Below, one piece after another: positions 21,549-33,732 of a DNA stretch of 64,000 nucleotides (positions within the stretch are counted from its first letter, which is position 1; each line of letters starts with the position of its first letter). Source of the DNA: Galaxea fascicularis (Eukaryota; Cnidaria; Anthozoa; Scleractinia; Euphylliidae). The stretch lies in assembly GCA_948470475.1 (NCBI GenBank), contig OX419336.1, positions 29,349,005 through 29,413,004 on the forward strand, given 5' to 3'. The notes beneath the pieces were generated by a model. It worked only from the letters and a program-made list of their open reading frames with translations. It ran no database searches and was not told the origin of the DNA. The translations under genes and the position numbers were made by a program.

Positions 21549-23946
21549 CCTTTCCTTCATTCAATTCATCGTTATTTCTGATTGTGTAAGGTGATGCGTG
21601 CAAGGTGCCGACAAACTCTTGCCCTTGTTACAGACAGAATTTAGATTGAAAATTGAGCAACGTCATTTTTAGGTTGACCGGTATTATCGCTTTATAGAAC
21701 GTAGGTAAAGCATGCCATACGCACCTGTAACCTTTATTTTTTTCGAAATCTTTCTTTTCTTTCTGACGGTTTTGTATTGTGACAATGTATCCAATTTTTG
21801 TCACTGTTTGTTTCTTTTTTGCCATATTTGAGTCTTCCTGTTTCTGTGTGAATCTGTTTTTTTTTTTTTATTTTCCAATGACTGTTCAATTGTTATTTGC
21901 GCAAAATCGTTACTTTTGGAAATAGTTTTCGACAACAATTTTGATAACTGTTCACTAAAGAAAGGGATCACTCTGCTTGCAAATACTAGTTTTTAAACTT
22001 TTCTTCCTGCCACTACCAAACCTTTTATGTATAGTTGTAGGTTGGGCACTTTGTTTATGAGCAATGGTACTCGAGGGTAATTGGGTTTATCTGACCACCG
22101 AAACATAAAAATCACCATGACATAGCCCCGCGTTAAAAGGTTTTATATCGGGAACCAAAACATCTACCTCGATATTGAATTGGAGGAGAACTTGTAAAAG
22201 TTTATCCATTTCAGTCCTTACCAAGTTTGGCTAAAAAGGCTTGTTTATACTGTTGCTAAATTCGCAAAATAATTTTTAGAAAATAAACCATCATTTTTGG
22301 GTTTTCTTTGCTTCCAATACCTTCAGCTTTTCAAGTTGATACTGAAAATTCGTGACATAGTTCCTATTAAGAGCTTGTCATTGCAGGCCTTTTTTCAGTG
22401 CCATGTAACCTTCCTTAGAAAGTGGTTTTTAGCCTTTTTACCTGCATTTGTTAGCGAGTTATTCTCTGTGGCAAAACCAACGTAAAAAAAATTTCGAACA
22501 CCGGCAACTTCAGTTAACTCTTTCACTCTCACGAACTCAATATAATTCTCCCTACTCTCTGCCATACACTGCTTATACATTGTAATGTTGGTTCTGAGAA
22601 TTTGGTGTTAAATCAAACAAAATCCCCTCGTTGATTTTTTTCTTTGTTTCATCACCTGTCTGCTTGACAGTGTAATGAAAGTGCAGGGAGAAATTACTTT
22701 TTGATCACTCGTGGGAGTGAAATGCTGTCGCACTCAACTTTTATACTCTTTTCATTAAGGTGTATAATATTTTGATATTATATATATATAGTTTGATAAA
22801 ATAAAACTCGCTGTTCCAGAGTAGTTTCCAGTAAATACGGTTGGTTACAACAACAGTTTCTAGTTAAAATCTGTATCGAAGATGTAATTAAGTCCTTAAT
22901 AAAACGCGTGTTTGGTGGTAACTTACTTGTAGTTGTACAACCCTACAGTGACACCTCTCGTAAGCATACATTTTAATTTCGGATCAGGGGAGATGACCGC
23001 TTACAGATGAGTGAAACACTTCAAGTTCTGCAGTCGTGTATTCTATTAGGAGAATAAAACCGGAAACGTTTTAGTAACAAGATCCCGGATAGTATTAAGG
23101 AACAGTACGGCTTCGCTGAGTTGAGGAACAAATTGCAAATCGGCTTTCGCTCAAGCGCTCTTTACTCAACGAAAAATAAAGCCAAAATGGCGCGTAATTT
23201 TCCATGTTATTATAAAAATAGAGTCAGACCATAGACATTGCGCCAGTGTTCTAATCATGACGTCATTTCTATGGTCTATAAGAGTGCAGACCACAGAAAA
23301 CTGCAAGCGATGGTCATGCCTCTGAAGATGATCATCCATTTGTTTGGTGCCACTATAAAGGTAGCAACGTATTTAAGATTGATAGTGATGATCAGCCAAT
23401 GTAAAAGAGCTAGAAACTGGTATGAGCCACCTTAATCAACCGTGATCAGAGTAAAAACCGATAAGTACAAGTTGTTGGCCGTTCCTCTTGACCCCCAACA
23501 TGCACGAACACCCGTGGTAGTCTTACGCATTGCAGCTTGTTTTGTTTGTATCACTTGAAAGAGTGGATCTAGCGAAGTTGATGAACAGGACGGCCATTCG
23601 AAGCTGGGTCGTACTAAATGTACTTCTTTATCGTCTGTGATTTGGGCAAGTGTAATTAGGGCCGACTTGCTCATGGTTTGTTCTCTTGCACGTGAATCGA
23701 AGGTGCCTTCCCTGGTTCCTTCACGAGTTTGCTCGCTGGTTTTATTCGGGCTTTTTCAGTCTTTTGTTTTTCGTTTTTCCTGGAGGCACGGGCGTTGCAG
23801 TTGAGGTCCTGTCAAAACGTATCAAGTCTACCCTTTCTTCCCTTCCGATCTCTCCCCACTCCTCCCGCCTCGCCTCAAATGTGAGTTTCAGAAAGGGGAT
23901 ACTGCGCAATATCAAATAACTGAGCGCAGCACTGAATAAACACGAC
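21549..23946. other. Intergenic region, tetraspanin to first vWA gene
   Basis: AT-rich sequence holding the tetraspanin 3' UTR and the upstream region of the next gene. I see no convincing coding exon or structured repeat beyond short AT runs (for example 22775-22805). Confidence 0.4.
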
Positions 23947-25976
23947 ATGATGGTGCGTCTGACGGAAATTGCTTTGGTTATATTTGTCATATTTACATAT
24001 GGTTCGCTTGGACGTAAGCGCATTAGCGAGGATGACTACTATCAAAGTAAGTGAACAATTTGCTAGATTTTTACATGTTTAGCCTTTGAGTGACAGTGAT
24101 TTAGCTGGTACCTAAGGTCATTTCGTGCACTCATCAGGATATCAGTGCATTGCGCAGCAATCGTATCGACAGAGGAAGGACTACATTTAATTGAGAAGGA
24201 AGCAATAGGGACTAATTCTTGTTTGCATCCAAAGACCTATCTCGGAGTGATTTGTTTCTGCCCGAGAAAAATGATAAACGGTCTGAAAGGTCATAAATAT
24301 TCGATTGTAAAACGACTCTGTGATGAGAGACATGGGAGATCAGAGCTTACGAATGCCGGGGAGTAAAGGAGACCACATTATTTTTCCGGCTTTCTTACAA
24401 ACAGTCTAAATATTCTTTCTCGATTCAGTCTGATTTCACTCGTGTTATTAACGCCGCTAGAGTTTGTTTGACGTACCGAGTAAGTCGTCTGTGTGACAGA
24501 GTCATAAGCGCACTGCATGACATACATTCCCTTGCAAACAAATGAGGATATTTTGACATATATATCCTCATTTGTTTGCACATAGATCTTCCATAAGCAA
24601 TTTGGTTTCTCCCTGTCTTCAAATTAAATAGGAGAGTACACGAGACTCGTGGCAAATATCGCGGGCTAGTCAGGTTCATATCTCACCACCCCCATCCCTA
24701 ACGGTAATCGGAACTCTTGGAGATTGTCCAGTTCGAGTTCGAGTTCCTAAGTTAAATACGTCAGATCCACTTTCGCTGGAAAAAAGACATCCTTTCCTTC
24801 GGGATTATTTATGCAGGCCAATCACGACTTAAATTACACTATGTGTATAACCTCTGTAACGCCACTGTAATTTGTCCGAGTTAATGCCGTGCAAAACCAT
24901 CCTTAACGTCAAATACCGAGAAGAAATTCGGGCTATAACGACCGTTAAAATCTGCAATTTGATCAGATAAGTTGTGTACCTTTGTTAAATATATAAAAAT
25001 GATTTTAAATTTTCAAACTCCGTCAATTATGAGTAGAGTTACTGAGGATTGAAGCTGTCTCCCCTACCACCCCCCCCCCCCCCCTGCTTCGCAACCAACG
25101 GGTACTGTTAGAAATCTTGAAAAGGTTTCTGGTGGACCCCTTGATGGATGGGAAGCACCCTGAAGTTGTGCTGCGTTTAATGCCGTGTAGATGTGGTTTA
25201 TTCTGTCTGTCACCGACCTTCTTCAACTGTTTAATGAACTATTATCGCTCTTATGTTTAGAATTTCAGAGAATTCCCCCAGCGTTAGAAACAGCGAAGAA
25301 GCTGTACGAGAACTTTCTCGGTAGCAAAACAAGGCGACTCCACAAACGGCAGATCCTTGCGAACTACTTTGACGTTATTCTGGTACTGGATTCTTCGAGT
25401 TCCGTTAGTAGGGGAGAATTCGGCAGCGGTTTGAGCGCATTACAAGATCTCGTCTACAAATCTCGCAACGACACTAACTACGCCGCGGTCACCTTTGCGA
25501 CCCGCGCAGAAATCCGGTTTAATTTCACCTCGAGCGTCGAAGCAGCGCGGAAACTTCGTACAATCCCGCGTTCTGGCGGAAAAACCAACACGCAAGCCGC
25601 CCTCAAACGATGCCAAGAAATGTATGTCGGGGATCAGTATGGCGCCCGGCAGGGAAGTTTTCGCAGAATTCTTGTCCTTACTGACGGCCAGTCCAACATA
25701 AAAAGAGATGAAACCGTTCCAAGTGCTTTTCAGTTAAAACTATTGGGTGTCGAGGTGTTTGTTGTGGCTGTAGGAGAGTATTTAGAAGGCATTCGGGAGA
25801 TTGTCCAAATGGCAAGTTCTACTGATGCTCATATGTACCGAGTGTTGAATATGAGTAACCTGGTAAAGATTATCAAGCTCGTCCCTAATGCTGGACAAAA
25901 GTCGTGGATTCACGAAGTCTTTGGTGGAGGGTCAGAGGAGGATAAAGACGATGCTGCTCCTTTGGGAAGAGTTTGA
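23947..25976 (+). CDS. Secreted single von Willebrand factor A domain protein, copy 1 (2 exons)
   Basis: Exon 1 is 23947-24046 and exon 2 is 25261-25976, joined in phase 1 across a GT-AG intron; together they give 271 residues. Exon 1 encodes a signal peptide (hydrophobic core ALVIFVIFTYG). Exon 2 encodes a short basic linker and one vWA domain: DVILVLDSSSSVS carries the DxSxS metal-binding motif, GGKTNTQAAL supplies the MIDAS threonine and LTDGQSN the following aspartate. There is no transmembrane segment after the domain and no other domain, so a small secreted adhesion or matrix protein is likely. Coral and other metazoan extracellular matrices contain many vWA proteins, but the ligand here is unknown. 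The paralogue at 28602-31289 has the same intron position and phase, which supports both gene models. Confidence 0.86.
24533..24580. repeat. Perfect short inverted repeat
   Basis: Two 18-bp arms, TGCAAACAAATGAGGATA and its exact complement, are separated by about 12 bp in intron 1 of the first vWA gene. It could form a stable hairpin in DNA or in the pre-mRNA. Confidence 0.85.
25062..25084 (+). repeat. Poly-C tract
   Basis: A run of about 20 C, with a preceding ACCACC, lies within intron 1 of the first vWA gene about 180 bp before exon 2. Confidence 0.9.
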
Positions 25977-26653
25977 TGGGATTTGACAGGACATTTGAAT
26001 TTTTTGCTGATATTTTACTTTATAGTCACACTGAAACTATTCGAGGATCTGTACAACTGAGACTCAAGACGATTTTACTTTACCGTTATTCGAAATGAAA
26101 CGAACAAAGGTTACTGTAGTTTAGTCTGCAGCACATTTGTATTCACTTTTACCATGTATAATGTACAGTTCTTTTGCGGTAATATTTTGAGTACTATCAG
26201 GCAAGATCTTACTCATTTTCAGTGTTCTTCATCATTTCACCCCAACATGTAGCTACTCACAGCTCGTGAAATACTACTGCCGTAAATGTAACCATATGTT
26301 TGGCATAACCGACGTCCGGCGAGCGATTTTTACTGTCGAATGTAACTGTTATGCTTTAGAGCGCCCCGGGATTGATTAATCCTGTTCCCCTTTTCCTTAA
26401 CCAGTCGGAAGTCAAAGCAAATCCATTTGCTACTTTAGGTGACGTAGCAGCTCTGGCGATATGTTGCGCAATTTGCGATGACCGCAGAAGAAAAATCAAT
26501 GAAGTTTCAGGTATTTGCACGTATTTACGTATGTACACAAAGCCCAATAAATGAGTATGTCTACAAACATTGTTCAGTTTTTCGTGGAAGTTTAAGGCTG
26601 TGGCTGCTTCTGGATCAACTATAAACCAATCACACAAAGCTTTTACTTCACGT
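25977..26653. other. Intergenic region after first vWA gene
   Basis: Probably includes the 3' UTR of the vWA gene. I see no coding region or clear repeat before the MITE that starts at 26657. Confidence 0.35.
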
Positions 26654-26656
26654 TTA

Positions 26657-27429
26657 GGGACGGATCATTATTTTCCTGGAGAGGGGACCTCTGCAAACTT
26701 TTTTTTATGCACCTCTGCAAATATTTTTTTCCAACAACACCTTCCTGCAAACAATATTTTTTCCGATCTCTTTTAACCACGTTCTGACACAAAAAGGAGG
26801 TTCCCTTCTTACTGCCGTCAATCATTATTTAATTTGACATTTTACGGCGGACCAACGAATTGGAAAAAGAGAAATCTTCAAAGTGGATCGAAATCCACCA
26901 ATCACTGCCCGCGAACGTTACCTTTTGACACCTCGGAAGTCATCTTTTTCGTTTTCTGAGACATACAGTATGACGATTGACGGCAGCGAAAAGCGAAACA
27001 ATTGCTTGCATTTTAAATGTCCAGTCCTTGTGTTATTGAAAAGCGCAATATTTTAAACTATTTTTTGAAGAAAATTTCAGAAAAGCTCTACCCAATTTAT
27101 ATTAGACATGTAAGCTCCTAGCAATAACTTGTTTTTTTTATAAAACACTAAGGGTTTATTTTTGTGCATGGTCAATTTGAAGATCCAATGGGTTACTTTT
27201 GTTTATTTCAATTATTTATTTCATGCAATATTTGGTTTCCCAATTTAAATTCTAAATTTCAGTTTTGAAAATATTTTTTCATTAATAGGTTACAAGTTTC
27301 TCTGACCTTTACGCAAACTATTTATTTTTAATTTATTTTTAATTCATTTTGCCTTTTTAGCCCCTGCAAACAATTTTTCAATATTTTCTTCCCCCTCCCT
27401 TCCTCTCCAGAAAAATAATGGTCCGTCCC
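26657..27429. mobile_element. Harbinger-like MITE with TTA target duplication
   Basis: The ends form inverted repeats of about 28 bp: GGGACGGATCATTATTTTC on the left and the complement of GAAAAATAATGGTCCGTCCC on the right. TTA flanks both sides (26654-26656 and 27430-27432). A 3-bp TTA duplication is typical of the PIF/Harbinger superfamily. The interior is AT-rich with repeated CTCTGCAAA/CCTGCAAACAA motifs and has no transposase. Confidence 0.82.
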
Positions 27430-27432
27430 TTA

Positions 27433-28601
27433 TGCCATTTGAAATCTCTTCCTGGAAATAAAAAACTGGCCTCATTTGACCAATCTCAGCCTGGATTCAA
27501 AACGCTTCTGTCTCTTATCACTGAGCCGGAGGCCAGAAATGTCAGCAAACACTAGCAAAGACATTTTTGATCCGCCCAAAATGAGGGTCGTGTCTCCTCA
27601 GCTTGATTTCTCTTTTGTTCACAAACATATCTCCAATGTCTAAATTCGTAAATGTCTAAATTGGCACGCAAAGCCTTGGTCATGCAGCACCTCCGCGGCT
27701 GCTAAACCAAAGAGACCGATACGGCGAGCCAGAAAGAGCGGCCTTGTGTAACGCCTCCGTTATCTTAGCTTTCGGGGCAGCGATTAAAACGGTTAATCCA
27801 CATTTTTATCCCGGTGCCATTTTGAAACTAAAAACGTTTGAGTGTGTGTCTGCTGAGAGGCCAAGCTCTTTCGACATCCAGGAACAGAAGTATCAGGAAG
27901 AGACCAGGTATATTATTCACTTTATTACACTCATTTTGAAATCACTGGTTAATCTTGCAATCTGATTGGCTCCCAACAGTGCAATTTATTCACAAATTGC
28001 ACTCTTTTTTTTGCTCTAAATCGCATCCTTTTCTCAGCCATCAAAATCAGTCAAAACCAGATTTAGTGAAGTGAATATTAAATAAATATTAAAAGTGACG
28101 AAAAACTGTGTGATTTCAAGATGGATGTAATAAAGTGGTAATAAACTTCATATCGTGCAATTTTGTACTTGTCATTTCAAATCACGCGTATGATTTCAGA
28201 CCTATACAAATTGCACTCCACTCAGTCCAATTACTATTATTTAGCGTAATACATTAGACAGTCTAGACCAGTCTCTGAGTTCCCCTATAGTTCGTCTTTC
28301 AAAACGCTCTGATTGATCTTTCGAGACGAGTGTAAACAGTATGGGGATATTTGATATTTTTCTCAGAGTTTACACAGAATCATGGTAAGAGAGGTCGAGT
28401 TAGAAAAATGTCATGGGTTAAAAAGGTTCCCGGCCTTTCAAACAACAGTAAGTCCTGTCCTGGAGAAGAACGAGGGTTAGGCCCTCAACCTACATGTACT
28501 TACTTTGGCAAGGTTATGGCTGAACACATCTGAAAAAAGGCTGTTTTCGTCCGTCCGAAAGCTCTAACAATGTGAGTGAGTGACGTGTTTCTTTCTACCA
28601 G
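27433..28601. other. Intergenic region between the convergent vWA genes
   Basis: No coding region is supported. The part at about 27945-28230 has several CAAATTGCACTC/GTGCAATTT motifs in both orientations, probably a decayed MITE, but I cannot fix its ends. Confidence 0.35.
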
Positions 28602-31289
28602 TTAATATCTTCCAATAATGTGGGTCTCCCTTAGTCTCTTCACTTCAGCTGCCCAGGTTCGTCTGTAACTGACGGGCGTGATAAGCTTGACAATTTCAAC
28701 AAACCCTTGCATGTCGCCAGCTCTGTACAAATGTGCGTCCAATGAGCTAGCCATGTGCGCCAGCTCATCAATCCCATCCAGATATTCCCCAATTCCGACG
28801 ACAAAGATCTCGGCTCCATTAAGTTTGAGATTCATCGCATTGCGAAGCGTTTTATCTGGTCTCACGTTGGACTGTCCGTCGGTGACGACAAGAACGCGTC
28901 TATAACTCCCAACACTGCTCCCGGACCAGGAATCTTGAAACATTCTCAAGCTTTTCTCCAACGCTTCTTGCATGTTGGTTTTCCCTCCCGTTCTCTCGAG
29001 CTCCTCTAGTTTTTGACTGGCTTCGTCAGCGGAAGTGAAGGTGAATATCGGCCGAGCTTCATCGGCTACTGTGATGGCCGCATGCTTTGTTTCTGGGGCG
29101 CTCTTGTCAATCAGCGTTTGAATGGCTTTGATCCCCTTGCGAAACTCTGCTCGGCTGATCGAACTCGAGGAGTCAATGACGTATATGATGTCGTAATGCC
29201 CCTTTAACTGCCTCTTTAGTCGAGTGGAGTCACTGGTGCTTATAAAGTGCATCTGAATCTTGTCGCTTGTGAGCCTTGCCGCTGGAATTTGCTGAAATTC
29301 TTTGAAAAAAACGTTATGAACTGTTAAGCTTTGCAAAGGTCAATTGAGTACTTAGAAAGTCATAATATTTTTTTGCTCCTCTTTTTAAAATCTGAAGTTA
29401 AAGTTTGCAGTTAAGCAAATGGTCGCATGTGATCTGCTTTAAGCAGGGTTTGCTTTCTTTTAAACTGAAAACGGGACCTTTTTTTAATCCTTTCTATCCG
29501 TTGCTTTTTCTTCCCTCCTCATTTTCTATCTTTCCTCCTGTTCCTCTCCCTTTTTTGCTTGCCTTCCCTGGAACACTGATTGACTCCCAAGTACACTACA
29601 CACGCGCATTACAGTTATACGTGACTCCTACCACAAATGATTTACAAGTCTAAAGCTTACCTTTCAGTTTGTTTTCAAGTACTTGATGCCAGGATTTGGC
29701 TTATCGGTTCAAATAGTATGTATCCCAGAAATATTAACTTTAATTTAAAATGTACGTTCATGACTGCTGGTCATACGTTGAAATTAATCGAGGCACATTG
29801 CTGGCGTTTTCCAGAAATGACGATAAAGGGATGTAATCTCAGAATTAAATACCAGTGTAAATAACACACATTCATTCCTCACGTCGAATAGTAAAACCGA
29901 TTAAAATCTCATTTGAGTCGCGGCAAAACATTCTTCATTTGAGTATTAACATTCTTACACAAAGTGTTTACAGATTGTAATCAGGGCGATGAAGAATTCA
30001 TACGTTTTATAAACTTTTATTTCAAACGTTTTAGGTCGATTACCCTGTACAGCTTTCTTAGATGTTACTCTATGGGAAGTAAATTACATGTTCCTCGCAC
30101 GCATCATACCAACCGATAACACGCTGAGTTGGTCGTGGTCTCGAAACTACGCTGAATCTGATCTTATTTCAGTTTGTCAGGAGTTTGTCTTAAATGGCCG
30201 AAAGGTCGCATATGGAAAACAAGATAACACGCAGAATATAAAAAAAAACCCTCAATGAAATCCGTATGTCAGTGTGGCATCGACGCAGAGTATGTTTAAG
30301 GACTGTTTTGAAAAAGAAAAGATGATACATGAAGTGCATAAAAAGGATTTCTCAGAATATCCAAAACTTTAGGTGTGCACATCAGGCAGAACAATATTGA
30401 GAAAAAAATTCAGGTATCCTCAAAAATCTCCACTTGCGGATAAAAATACATCAGTTTGAGTATTTGACAACTTTTAAAAATACTTAAAATGAATAGACAC
30501 CTAGCGTGTAGGAACACGAATTATCACAACTTCAGGGAGGTTGTCGCAATATCTCAAGTTTGGATCTCGATCTTGATGTGATCGCGAACGAAAAGCTGAC
30601 CAATTTTGCATTAGAAAACCATATGTCATCGTACGCAGTACAAAGACCCTTGCAATATCTATTTTTTCAACGCAAGGCCAAACCCTAGATTAACTATGGC
30701 CGAACCAATCCTCCGCTAATTGATTTAAGGTCTCGTTTAATTAGTTCGTTATCAACCACCTAAGAACTGAGCCATCCTCCTTTATGTGCATTCGTTCAAT
30801 CTTCTCTGACTGGCCGTTAGGGAGATATGTGAATTATTTCCCTTTCCGAAAATCAACTGTACTCCTTTATAAACAAGTGCCTTAAGATTACTTTCTGAAG
30901 TACATTGTCGTGCACGATCGTTGAATAACTGCAGTTCACGTTGAATGAAAATTCTGAGTTGTTACGCGATTTATAGACATCAATGACCGCTGTGACAAAT
31001 TAGCCAAGCATATTGTTAATGAACTCTTGTTTCCTTTATGTTGACCGATAGGCGCTCTCTTTCCCATTTTTTTCGTAAGTAAAGCTAAAAATAGTCAGAG
31101 AGCGCCATCTTAAAAGAATGAAGAAGAACAAGAAGAAACAGAAAACATTTCTATATGATAAGAAATCAGCAGAGCAACCAACTTACTGCTGTACTCTTGC
31201 AGGAGTCGTCTGTCGTTTACAAAATCGCCACAAGCCTTAGAAATAAGCAACTGAGCTATAACCGTCAAGGAAACTCGTATGCAGAGCAT
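28602..31289 (-). CDS. Secreted single von Willebrand factor A domain protein, copy 2 (2 exons)
   Basis: Exon 1 is 31289-31187 and exon 2 is 29299-28602, joined in phase 1 with GT-AG borders; together they give 266 residues. Exon 1 encodes a signal peptide (RVSLTVIAQLLISKACG). Exon 2 begins with the same KFQ(Q/R)IP motif as the paralogue, then a basic linker and a vWA domain: DIIYVIDSSSSIS (DxSxS), GGKTNMQEAL and VTDGQSN. All metal-binding residues are present, so the fold should bind Mg2+ or a similar ion and a protein ligand. It faces copy 1 (23947-25976) tail to tail, as expected for an inverted duplication that has diverged: the catalytic-like core is conserved while the N- and C-terminal ends differ. 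An upstream in-frame ATG exists, but the ATG at 31289 gives the better signal peptide. Confidence 0.86.
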
Positions 31290-33732
31290 TTTGCTTCTTC
31301 CTGCCGCTGGACCTCTACTAGCCAAAGAGCAATAATTTTCCCCAAAGCATTGCACTGGGGGATGGTGAAACACCTTGATGCCACAAGGCATGGGCGACCT
31401 TTTAAGCTTCATTAGGCCAACATTTTAATATCACGCCATGCCAGTGATACCGATCGTCTAAAAACTCAAGTGTTTTGTTTCAAAAGTGACATCTGTTGTG
31501 CACTATTTGAACACCTTGTTTGTTCTGCATGCCCTGCACAAGTCTTACCCTACAGCAGTATTCTACAAATGTTACAGTTCAGTTGAACTTCGTTATGTAT
31601 CGCATGCGTTCTATTTTTCTGTCATTCATTATCCCACTTTTCTTGTCTACATTCAGCAACTAAGATGAAAACTAGTCGACGCCTTGTCATTGCATTTATC
31701 ACTGAGCTTGTTCCGGATTTATGAGATAACTCCAGCACCTAGCAACGTTGAGATAGAAGCCAGCCATTACCATTACCGGTACTGCCATGCCTAAGAGTAA
31801 ACGGTCATTTAGTCGTGTGCTCGTGGAAAAATTACTAAATCTCAAATAATTCTCAAAGTTGTTCAAACCGATCTGATTGAATAAAGGCATATCCTTTATT
31901 CAGTCAGATGGGTTTGTCCAACTCTCGCGTATAGGACCGGGCGTGCTTGGAAAAACTCGACCGTGACAACAATGAGGGTAAAAGGCCTGTACAACTCGAA
32001 TAGAATTTGGCTCGAACGAGTATATTTCTTTTCGGGAATGGTGCCTTGAGGAGCGTTACACAGCTTTTACCCCCTTCAGCCATCAGAGACCCATAATGTC
32101 TATTCCAAACCCCTGCTACCATCACAAATTTATGATGTCTTACCCCAACACCCCTCCACTACCCAAGAAGACACCCAAGAAGTCTTATCCAAGCCCCCCC
32201 CCCCCCTCCCCCTTCCCCTCCCCACTACCATCAGAGACCCATAATGACCGCATTTCTCAGTCATCAGTCGACCAGGAGGACCAGCGATGTCAGGGATACC
32301 CCAATTTAATCCTGATAATCTGCATCACGGAACACCAGAAAGCGGGTACGAGTACAAAACAAATTGCTTCAATGCTCAATTCTCTGTACTAAAAATAGAC
32401 ATTTCATTTTCCACGATTTGTGACAAATCTAGATGGAAATGAACGACCAATCTCGCAAAGCGCTACCCTGTTTTTAATTGCCTGCTTCACATGTATTAGT
32501 TTGTTTTTTTTCTTTTTTTGTGTTTGTGTTTTTGGAGTTTCATATTCCCTGTTTTAGCTGCCGGGCATAAGGGGTTCTTATTTTACATTTGTTGTGCTCG
32601 TTTTTTGTTCTTCAGCCCCAATAAAAAAACAGTCTCTTAGAGACTACCTAGACGTACCTTGTAATCAGTCGAGCCCATCCACGCAGGAACTTTTCCCTCT
32701 ATCTTCTCCTCACAAGGAGATGGGAAGTGTTTCGATCCGAGCTACTCTGTAACTGTTAGGTAAATAGGTTACACATAAATCAAAGCCGGTGACGTCATGT
32801 AGTCTTCAATACAAAATAAACAAAGGGTGAAGCGATTTGATTGCCGGTTTTCACTGTCACACCATGATCCAAACCGTTCAACATAAAGTCAAGAATCAAA
32901 GAGATAAAAGAAAATGAATATTCAAACAGTCTCGCAAAGATTCACGTCTTTGCGATGTTTGGTGCGGGAGATATTCGAAGAAATGTTTTTCTCAAATTTG
33001 TAAGGCTTTGTATGGAGACGCGATGCTTGTGTCCCTCTGAGGGGCACAAATATGGCGGCCGGAAGCGAACAAAAACATATGCCATCGAGTTTTGCTATAA
33101 AAAGCCTTTAGTCGTCTTCGGAGGGCAAACATAATTCTAAAATTTCCGTCTTAAGTTTTAGTTCTAGGAAGCAACTGAGAATCAGCGGAAGCAAAAGCGG
33201 ATAGGGTCAAGATGGAGGAGAGAGAAAAACGCTGCAGAAGTTCAAAAAACTGTTATTTTGTCGCCATCGCGTTTTACCGCATTGCTAGATTTTGGGATAC
33301 AGACATCGCTAACACACAATAGAGACAGCTTACAGGGTCTGGAAGGGTATTTTCGGGATCCGGGATTCGACCAAAATAATGTGCGGGATGGGGGAGAACG
33401 CAAAATATATCGACGGGATTCGGGATTTGCCTGCTACCTGGGAAGCTGGATTCGTCAAAATGTGTGAACGGGATGCGAGAATTTTGGCCTGTCTGTAGGG
33501 AAATTGGAAAATCGTCACGACTCAAATAAACGTTCGGTCTAGTATAAATCCGTGGAGCGAACGCGATATACTTTGTTATTTCGACAGAGATTCAACTCTA
33601 ACTGTCATTTTTAGAGACGTTCAACTCTGAGGTCAAATGAACTATCAGTCTTCCCGAATACCCAATGCTTATTCTAATAGTAATTAGAATAATTTATAAT
33701 GGATGTTCGTTTTTCAGTATGGTGACTCACCC
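31290..33732. other. Intergenic region before the HEPN/B-box gene
   Basis: Noncoding as far as I can see. It holds a C-rich low-complexity stretch (about 32190-32225), two direct copies of CATCAGAGACCCATAATG (32081 and 32229) and G-rich degenerate repeats of the form CGGGATTCGGGA (33350-33480). A splice acceptor (TTTTTCAG) ends at 33717, so a 5' UTR exon of the next gene may lie in this region. Confidence 0.4.

Noticed and set aside
25191..25260. N-terminal extension of the vWA exon 2 frame
   Set aside because: The frame is open by chance across the splice acceptor. The signal-peptide exon at 23947-24046 joins in phase and matches the paralogue.
33223..33321. ATG frame (MEEREKRCRRS...) as first exon of the HEPN/B-box gene
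   Set aside because: It runs into a TAG stop and has no convincing donor matching the phase of the acceptor at 33717. The downstream ATG at 33733 starts the domain properly.
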